A stretch of 19,101 nt of DNA from JALZDI01 sp965653225 (GTDB lineage: Bacteria; Actinomycetota; Actinomycetes; Propionibacteriales; Nocardioidaceae). The translations under genes and the position numbers were made by a program. Positions 15,396 through 19,101 of the stretch are shown here, piece by piece. Under the pieces are notes generated by a model that saw only the letters and a list, made by a program, of their open reading frames with translations, was not told the DNA's origin and did not search any database. Within the stretch, counting starts at the first letter, position 1. The number at the start of each line of letters is the position of its first letter. Where the stretch lies: positions 1 through 19,101 of the forward strand of contig CBFGZI010000074.1 of the NCBI GenBank assembly GCA_965653225.1, given 5' to 3'.

Positions 15396-15839
15396 ATGGC
15401 ACTCGAATCCGTGCTCTACACCGCGACCGCGACCGCCGAGGGCGGACGGGAGGGACGGGCCGCCAGCGACGACGGGCAGCTCGACGTCACCGTCTCGGTG
15501 CCCAAGGAGCTCGGCGGCCCGGGCGCCGGTACCAACCCCGAGCAGCTGTTCGCGGCGGGTTTCGCGGCCTGCTTCCACAGCGCGCTGCAGGCGGTGGCCC
15601 GCCGGTCGAAGCAGGACGTCGGCGGGTCGTCGGTCACCGCCCGGGTCGGTCTCGGCTCGGTCGAGGGCGGCGTCGCGGGCGGCAAGGGCTACGGCCTGCA
15701 GGTCGACCTGCAGGTGAGCATCCCGGCGCTCGACCGCGAGGAGGCGACCACGCTGGTGGCCCAGGCCGACGCGGTGTGCCCGTACTCCAACGCCACCCGC
15801 GGCAACATCGTTGTCACCCACGAGGTCCTCGGCGCCTGA
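15396..15839 (+). CDS. ohr: Ohr-type organic hydroperoxide reductase (OsmC family)
   Basis: A 147-aa peroxidase that reduces organic and lipid hydroperoxides with two redox cysteines. The ATG at 15396 has GAGGAG in front; an in-frame start further upstream lies inside the previous gene. Cys59 (FAAGFAACFHSAL) is the peroxidatic Cys and Cys128 (DAVCPYSNATRGN) the resolving one, matching Cys60/Cys124 of the Pseudomonas enzyme. Arg18 (GGREGRA) and Glu49 (NPEQLFAAG) complete the active site, so Ohr rather than plain OsmC is favoured. It functions as a dimer in the cytoplasm, re-reduced by a lipoylated partner in known cases. Co-transcription with a quinone reductase under a TetR regulator, instead of the usual MarR-type OhrR, suggests an oxidant or electrophile defence unit. 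Confidence 0.9.
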   Translation: MALESVLYTATATAEGGREGRAASDDGQLDVTVSVPKELGGPGAGTNPEQLFAAGFAACFHSALQAVARRSKQDVGGSSVTARVGLGSVEGGVAGGKGYGLQVDLQVSIPALDREEATTLVAQADAVCPYSNATRGNIVVTHEVLGA

Positions 15840-15857
15840 CGCGGCGACGGCCGGGTC

Positions 15858-15914
15858 GCAACGTCCGTCAGGGTGAGCGCGATAGCGCACGCTTCGACGG
15901 ACGCAACGATCAGG
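15858..15914 (+). repeat. Palindromic repeat copy 1 (REP-like)
   Basis: A 57-bp element beginning GCAACGTCCGTC and ending GACGGACGCAACGATCAGG. The outer arms CGTCCGTC and GACGGACG are perfectly complementary, and the centre holds GCGC-GATA-GCGC. It is nearly identical to copy 4 (17098-17154), in the same orientation. The 18 bases between the ohr stop and this copy show nothing. Confidence 0.85.
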
Positions 15915-15920
15915 CGGGTG

Positions 15921-15971
15921 GCAACGTCCGTCAGAGCGAGCGCTATCGCGCACGTTCGCACGGACGCAACG
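15921..15971 (+). repeat. Palindromic repeat copy 2 (REP-like)
   Basis: Starts exactly 63 bp after copy 1. The outer arms are CGTCCGT and ACGGACG. The centre reads GCGCTATCGCGC, which is the reverse complement of the copy 1 centre, while the outer arms keep their orientation. Confidence 0.85.
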
Positions 15972-16083
15972 CGGGCGACGCCGCCGGCCGCTTCTCGTAC
16001 ACAGGGGTCTCCCAGCTGGCGGCCATCCACATGCGGGCAGATGCGGCCCTCGTCGAACACGACGACGCCGAATCGTGTCCGGC
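15972..16083. other. Gap before the DUF559 gene
   Basis: About 110 bases between repeat copy 2 and the next gene. No promoter, ribosome site or known motif is recognised. Both strands stay open in several frames here, but nothing translates to a family I know. Confidence 0.3.
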
Positions 16084-17025
16084 ATGGTGACAACTCAGGA
16101 CCCCGCAGCGCGGCGTCGTGCGCTTCGCCGCCGGGTGGCTGACCACGCGGCCACGCAGGCAGGCGTCGTCTCTCGGCGGCAGCTCAAGCGGCTTGGAGTC
16201 TCCCGCTGGCAGGTGCGAGCCGAGATACGGGCCGGGCGATGGCGTGCACACGGGCGCCACACGGTCGTCGTGCACACGGCTGAGCTCACTCGTGAGGCGC
16301 TGTGGTGGCGAGCCGTGTTCGAGACGGGCGGGGGCGCAGCGCTGGCGGGTGCGACCGCGCTGGAGGCGGCCGGCATGAACGGGTACGACGACCCGGTCAC
16401 CGTCGTCGTCCGCAAGTCCAAGCGCCACCACAAGCCACGCGGTGTGACCGTGCACGAGACACGCCGGCTCCTGGACGGCGACGTCGTCGAGTCCGGCATC
16501 CCACGGCTGCGGGTCGCGGTGGCCGCGGTTCTCGGCGCCCTGTGGGCGAAGACTGACCGGCAGGCTGCGCTCCTGCTGGTGATGGCCGTGAACCAGCGGC
16601 TGACAACGACCGCACAGCTGAGTGAGGTGCTCGCCCGGGTGCGACGAGACAAGCGCCGACGCCTCCTGATCGCGGTCGTGGCCGATATCGCCGACGGTGT
16701 CCGGTCGATGGGGGAGCTCGACTTCGCGCGGTTGTGTCGCCGGTACGGGCTCCCCGAACCGAACCGTCAGGCCATCCGGAAGGGACCACGAGGCCGGATC
16801 TACCTCGACGTGTACTGGGACCGATGGGGCCTTGTCGTCGAGATCGAGGGCATGCACCACGACGCCCCGGAGAACGCCGTGCCGGACGCGCTGCGGCAGA
16901 ACAGCATCAGCATCCGCACGGGAACCGTGCTGCGAATCCCGCTCCTAGGTTTGCGAACCGACCGCGACGCGTTCATGGCCCAGGTCGAGGAGGCATTGCG
17001 TGCCGCCGGGGCTTCCGCCGCCTGA
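16084..17025 (+). CDS. AbiEi-like wHTH plus DUF559 nuclease-fold protein
   Basis: A 313-aa protein (ATG 16084; GTG 16075 is also possible; neither has a Shine-Dalgarno site, so the mRNA may be leaderless). The N-terminus, about residues 15-70, reads ATQAGVVSRRQLKRLGVSRW then IRAGRWRAHGRHTVVV, the pattern of the winged-helix domain annotated as type IV toxin-antitoxin AbiEi-like. The C-terminal 100 residues resemble DUF559, a Vsr-related PD-(D/E)XK-like fold: GELDF (E211), IYLDVYWDRWGLVVEIEG (D242, then E253 and E255) and GTVLRIPLLGL. The acidic residues needed by a nuclease are mostly present, as E-I-E instead of the more usual ExD/ExK. No AbiEii-type toxin gene is adjacent. Actinobacteria often carry many such genes of unknown role. 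Two pairs of palindromic repeats flank it. Confidence 0.75.
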   Translation: MVTTQDPAARRRALRRRVADHAATQAGVVSRRQLKRLGVSRWQVRAEIRAGRWRAHGRHTVVVHTAELTREALWWRAVFETGGGAALAGATALEAAGMNGYDDPVTVVVRKSKRHHKPRGVTVHETRRLLDGDVVESGIPRLRVAVAAVLGALWAKTDRQAALLLVMAVNQRLTTTAQLSEVLARVRRDKRRRLLIAVVADIADGVRSMGELDFARLCRRYGLPEPNRQAIRKGPRGRIYLDVYWDRWGLVVEIEGMHHDAPENAVPDALRQNSISIRTGTVLRIPLLGLRTDRDAFMAQVEEALRAAGASAA

Positions 17026-17034
17026 GCAGCGACC

Positions 17035-17085
17035 GCAACGTCCGTCAAGGTGAGCGTTACTGCGCACGTTCGTACGGACGTAACG
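17035..17085 (+). repeat. Palindromic repeat copy 3 (REP-like)
   Basis: Begins 9 bases after the DUF559 gene stop. The outer arms ACGTCCGT and ACGGACGT are complementary (8 bp). The centre GAGCGTTACTGCGCAC differs most from the other copies, but the flanks are the same. Confidence 0.85.
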
Positions 17086-17097
17086 ACCGACCCGTCG

Positions 17098-17154
17098 GGA
17101 ACGTCCGTCAGGGTGAGCGCGATAGCGCACGCTCGTACGGACGCAACGATCAGG
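17098..17154 (+). repeat. Palindromic repeat copy 4 (REP-like)
   Basis: Starts exactly 63 bp after copy 3, reproducing the spacing of copies 1 and 2. Only a few bases differ from copy 1 over 57 positions. Its last bases, ATCAGG, include the stop codon of the minus-strand hydrolase gene. Confidence 0.85.
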
Positions 17155-17908
17155 AGACCGCGCGGGCGAGGTCGGCGACCGCGGCGACCAGCCGGCGGCC
17201 GCTGACCAGTGCGACGTCGTTGTGGTCGGCGCCCTTGATCTCCAGCCGCGCGTGCAGCCGCGGCGCGGCGTCGGCGACCGCGCGGCTCTGCTCGGCGGGC
17301 ACGACGATGTCCGCGGTGCCGTACGCCACCACGACCGGCGCGTGTACGCGGCGGAGGTTGTCCGCGACCGGGTAGCGGTCGTGCAGCAGCAGCCGCACCG
17401 GCAGGTAGGGGTAGTGGTGCTTGCCGACGGAGGCGAGGTCGACGAAGGGTGATCGCAGCACCATGCCGGCCGGGGCGTGCTCGGTGGCCAGCTCGGTGAC
17501 CACGGCCGAGCCGAGGCTCTCGCCGAAGTACAGCAGCCGCTCCGGTGCGACACCGGCCTTCTCGACGAGGTGCTCCCGTGCGGCACGTATGTCGAGCGCG
17601 AGACCCTGCTCCGACGGGGTACCGGGGTTGCCGCCGTAGCCCCGATAGTCGAACATCAGCACGCCCATGCCGCGGCGCATGAGTGCGCGCGCCAGCGGCG
17701 CCCGCTCCGAGCGGTCACCGCCGTTGCCGTGGGCCACCAGCACGGTGACGCCGCCGGCGCGGGCGGGCACGTGCCAGGCGCCGAGCTCGAGGCCGTCCGA
17801 CGTCTGGAGCGTGACGTCACGACCGCCGTCGAACACCTGCGCGGCCGACTGCACGGGCTCCCCAGAAGGGAAGTAGGTCATCCGGCGCTGCAGGGCGGAG
17901 AGCACCAT
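17150..17908 (-). CDS. Alpha/beta hydrolase (BEM46-like)
   Basis: A serine hydrolase of about 252 aa. The catalytic triad is visible: nucleophile Ser131 in FGESLGSAV, Asp200 in YGTADIVVP and His229 in GADHNDV. HGNGGDRS (60-67) forms the oxyanion region and MFDYRGYGGNPGTPSEQG is typical of the BEM46/YqkD-like group. The start is uncertain: ATG 17908 is preferred; GTG 17914 is just upstream, and the much longer open frame to 18187 overlaps the divergent protease and is not believed. The residues before RRMTYFPSGEPV are few and weakly hydrophobic, so export is unlikely or only by a short anchor. The substrate is unknown; esterase or peptidase-like activity is plausible. The stop codon lies within repeat copy 4. 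Confidence 0.85.
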   Translation of the reverse strand: MVLSALQRRMTYFPSGEPVQSAAQVFDGGRDVTLQTSDGLELGAWHVPARAGGVTVLVAHGNGGDRSERAPLARALMRRGMGVLMFDYRGYGGNPGTPSEQGLALDIRAAREHLVEKAGVAPERLLYFGESLGSAVVTELATEHAPAGMVLRSPFVDLASVGKHHYPYLPVRLLLHDRYPVADNLRRVHAPVVVAYGTADIVVPAEQSRAVADAAPRLHARLEIKGADHNDVALVSGRRLVAAVADLARAVS

Positions 17909-18019
17909 ATGCACGAGTATCGCCTGCTTGGCCGCGGTTGTTGAGCGCCCGTCGCCGGCATGGTGTTCGCCCTCGGCGAACGCGGGAAGCGATCCCGATC
18001 GCGCGCGGTTGATGCATGC
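17909..18019. promoter_or_regulatory. Divergent promoter region with two palindromes
   Basis: The 111-base region between the hydrolase and protease genes has two close palindromes: GTTCGCC-CTC-GGCGAAC (17965-17981) and CGATC-CC-GATCG (17990-18001). These look like protein binding sites controlling one or both genes. No clear -35/-10 pair is assigned, and if the protease starts at 17960 both would be inside its coding region. Confidence 0.45.
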
Positions 18020-18967
18020 ATGGCCGGGATGGACGAGTACTCGCGGACGGTGTCTGGAGTCGCCCGGCAGGTGATGCCCTCGGTGGCCGGCGTCTCGATC
18101 ATGCGCGGTGGCGGCCGGTGGCAGGGCGAGGCGAGCGGCTCGGCGGTCGTGTTCACCGCCGACGGCTACATGCTCACCAACGCCCACGTCGTCGGCCGGC
18201 GCGGATCCGGCACCGCGTCGTTCACCGACGGACGGTCACGACCGTTCGACGTCGTCGGCGCCGACCCGTTGTCCGACCTCGCTGTCGTACGCGTACGAGG
18301 TGAGGCGCCGCCGCCGGTCCGGCTCGGCCGGGCGGACGACCTGGTCGTCGGCCAGCTGGTGGTCGCCATCGGCAGCCCGCTGGGCCTGGCGGGCTCGCTG
18401 ACCGCAGGTGTCGTCAGCGCGCTCGGCCGGTCGCTGCCCACCCGCGACGGCGTGACCGCACGCATCGTCGAGGACGTCATCCAGACCGACGCCGCGCTGA
18501 ACCCCGGCAACTCCGGCGGCGCGCTCGCGACCGCGAACGCCGAGGTCGTCGGCATCAACACCGCGGTCGCCGGCGTCGGCCTCGGCCTGGCCGTACCCAT
18601 CAACGACACCACGCAGCGCATCATCGGCACGCTGATCAACGAGGGGCGCGTACGACGGGCCTTCCTCGGCGTCGTCAGCCACCCGGTGCCGCTCGCGCCC
18701 AACATCGCCGACCGGGTCGGGCAGAACGACGCGCTGCAGGTCGTCGAGGTGGTCTCCGGCAGTCCCGCCGCGACCGCCGGGCTCAAGTCCGGCGACGTGA
18801 TGCTTCGGGCCGGCGGGCAGGCCACGACCGACGCGCAGTCGCTGCAGCGGCTGATGTTCGCCGACGCGATCGGCCGGCCGCTCGAGGTCACCGTGCTGCG
18901 CAACGGCGCCCTCGTCGACGTGGTCGCGCAGCCCGCCGAGCTCGCCGACGGCGGCCAGCGCGCCTGA
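18020..18967 (+). CDS. HtrA-like S1C serine protease with PDZ domain, no signal peptide
   Basis: A trypsin-fold protease of 315 aa (ATG 18020; 18029 and 17960 are in-frame alternatives and none has a good ribosome site). The triad is complete: His56 in LTNAHVVG, Asp86 in DPLSDLAVV and Ser165 in NPGNSGGAL. One PDZ domain follows (about 213-305), with VVSGSPAATAGLKSGDV as its typical segment. DegP/HtrA proteins normally begin with a signal peptide or membrane anchor, but here the N-terminus MAGMDEYSRTVSGVARQVMP goes almost directly into the protease domain, so the protein should stay in the cytoplasm. It may handle misfolded or regulatory proteins there. It is divergent from the hydrolase gene, and the region between has two palindromes. 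Confidence 0.88.
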   Translation: MAGMDEYSRTVSGVARQVMPSVAGVSIMRGGGRWQGEASGSAVVFTADGYMLTNAHVVGRRGSGTASFTDGRSRPFDVVGADPLSDLAVVRVRGEAPPPVRLGRADDLVVGQLVVAIGSPLGLAGSLTAGVVSALGRSLPTRDGVTARIVEDVIQTDAALNPGNSGGALATANAEVVGINTAVAGVGLGLAVPINDTTQRIIGTLINEGRVRRAFLGVVSHPVPLAPNIADRVGQNDALQVVEVVSGSPAATAGLKSGDVMLRAGGQATTDAQSLQRLMFADAIGRPLEVTVLRNGALVDVVAQPAELADGGQRA

Positions 18968-18980
18968 CCCGCGTAGACGC

Positions 18981-19101
18981 ATTGACGCGTCACGCCAGGG
19001 GTGCTGAAGACGTATTGACGCGTCACGCCAGGGGTGCTGAAGAGGGATTGACGCGTCACGCCAGGGGTGCTGAAGAGGGATTGACGCGTCACGCCAGGGG
19101 T
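18981..19101. repeat. 33-bp tandem repeat array with palindromic core
   Basis: Three full units and a fourth partial one follow at exact 33-bp steps (starts 18981, 19014, 19047, 19080), running off the window end. Each unit begins ATTGACGCGTCACGCCAGGG and continues GTGCTGAAGA. Each carries the perfect palindrome TGACGCGTCA (18983-18992, 19016-19025, 19049-19058, 19082-19091). The only differences among the complete units are at the unit end (ACGT or AGGG before ATTG). There are no unique spacers. The array begins 13 bases after the protease stop. On the minus strand it reads as an 11-residue repeat, VTRQSLFSTPG, but there is no evidence for that protein. Confidence 0.9.

Noticed and set aside
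16084..17025. REP-associated tyrosine transposase (RAYT) between palindromic repeats
   Set aside because: The protein lacks the HUH motif and catalytic Tyr context of RAYT enzymes and matches the AbiEi/DUF559 pattern instead.
17909..18187. Upstream extension of the hydrolase gene to 18187
   Set aside because: The extra 93 residues have the composition of antisense DNA, overlap the start of the divergent protease gene and are absent from the family fold, which begins near RRMTYFPSGEPV.
18166..19092. Minus-strand open frame starting in the 33-bp array and running opposite the protease, giving an 11-residue repeat at its N-terminus
   Set aside because: Beyond the repeat it is only the antisense of the HtrA-like gene. 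The repeat is a multiple of three, so it stays open by itself. A different gene reading the array from outside the window cannot be excluded.
18981..19101. CRISPR array
   Set aside because: The units are contiguous and nearly identical with no unique spacers, and no cas gene is in the window.

Overview
The window is GC-rich, gene-dense bacterial DNA. It has GTG starts, purine-rich Shine-Dalgarno sites, GGGGCTCCGCCCC-type terminators and lipobox proteins, and its gene families (Rv1086-type Z-prenyl synthase, PhoH2, LpqY/SugABC, MsiK) are typical of Actinomycetota. A non-mycobacterial actinomycete, perhaps of the Nocardioides/Kribbella group, is my best guess; no rRNA or tRNA is present to test it.

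Layout. 1-3671: the 3' end of a DUF255 (YyaL-like) gene, a convergent TrhA/hemolysin III membrane protein with a three-copy 11-residue N-terminal repeat, a short-chain Z-isoprenyl diphosphate synthase, and a PIN-PhoH toxin-like RNase/helicase. The first three match, from memory, the order Rv1084-Rv1085c-Rv1086 in M. tuberculosis, where phoH2 (Rv1095) and fumarase (Rv1098c) also lie nearby. 3775-8017: a tightly coupled ABC sugar importer (LpqY-like lipoprotein, two permeases, SugC-like ATPase), probably for trehalose or a related disaccharide. 8148-9302: a second, free-standing ATPase of the MsiK type. 9485-10195: an exported transglycosylase-like protein with a structured leader. 10266-13330 (minus): an apparent operon of a spermidine-synthase-like protein, a YihY/BrkB membrane protein and class II fumarase. 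13579-15839: a TetR repressor divergent from a quinone oxidoreductase and an Ohr/OsmC peroxidase, with a palindromic operator placed inside the promoter spacer. 16084-17025: a predicted AbiEi-like winged-helix plus DUF559 nuclease-fold protein. 17150-18967: an alpha/beta hydrolase divergent from an HtrA-like serine protease that lacks a signal peptide. 18981-19101: a 33-bp tandem repeat array running off the window.

Most of the window is ordinary housekeeping and transport DNA. The least explained parts are: (a) four copies of a 51-57 bp nested palindrome, arranged as two tandem dimers with the same 63-bp period, one dimer on each side of the DUF559 gene; (b) the terminal 33-bp array, in which every unit carries the 10-bp palindrome TGACGCGTCA. 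Both are real sequence structures; any function given to them here is inference. I found no CRISPR array, no complete mobile element and no RNA gene.
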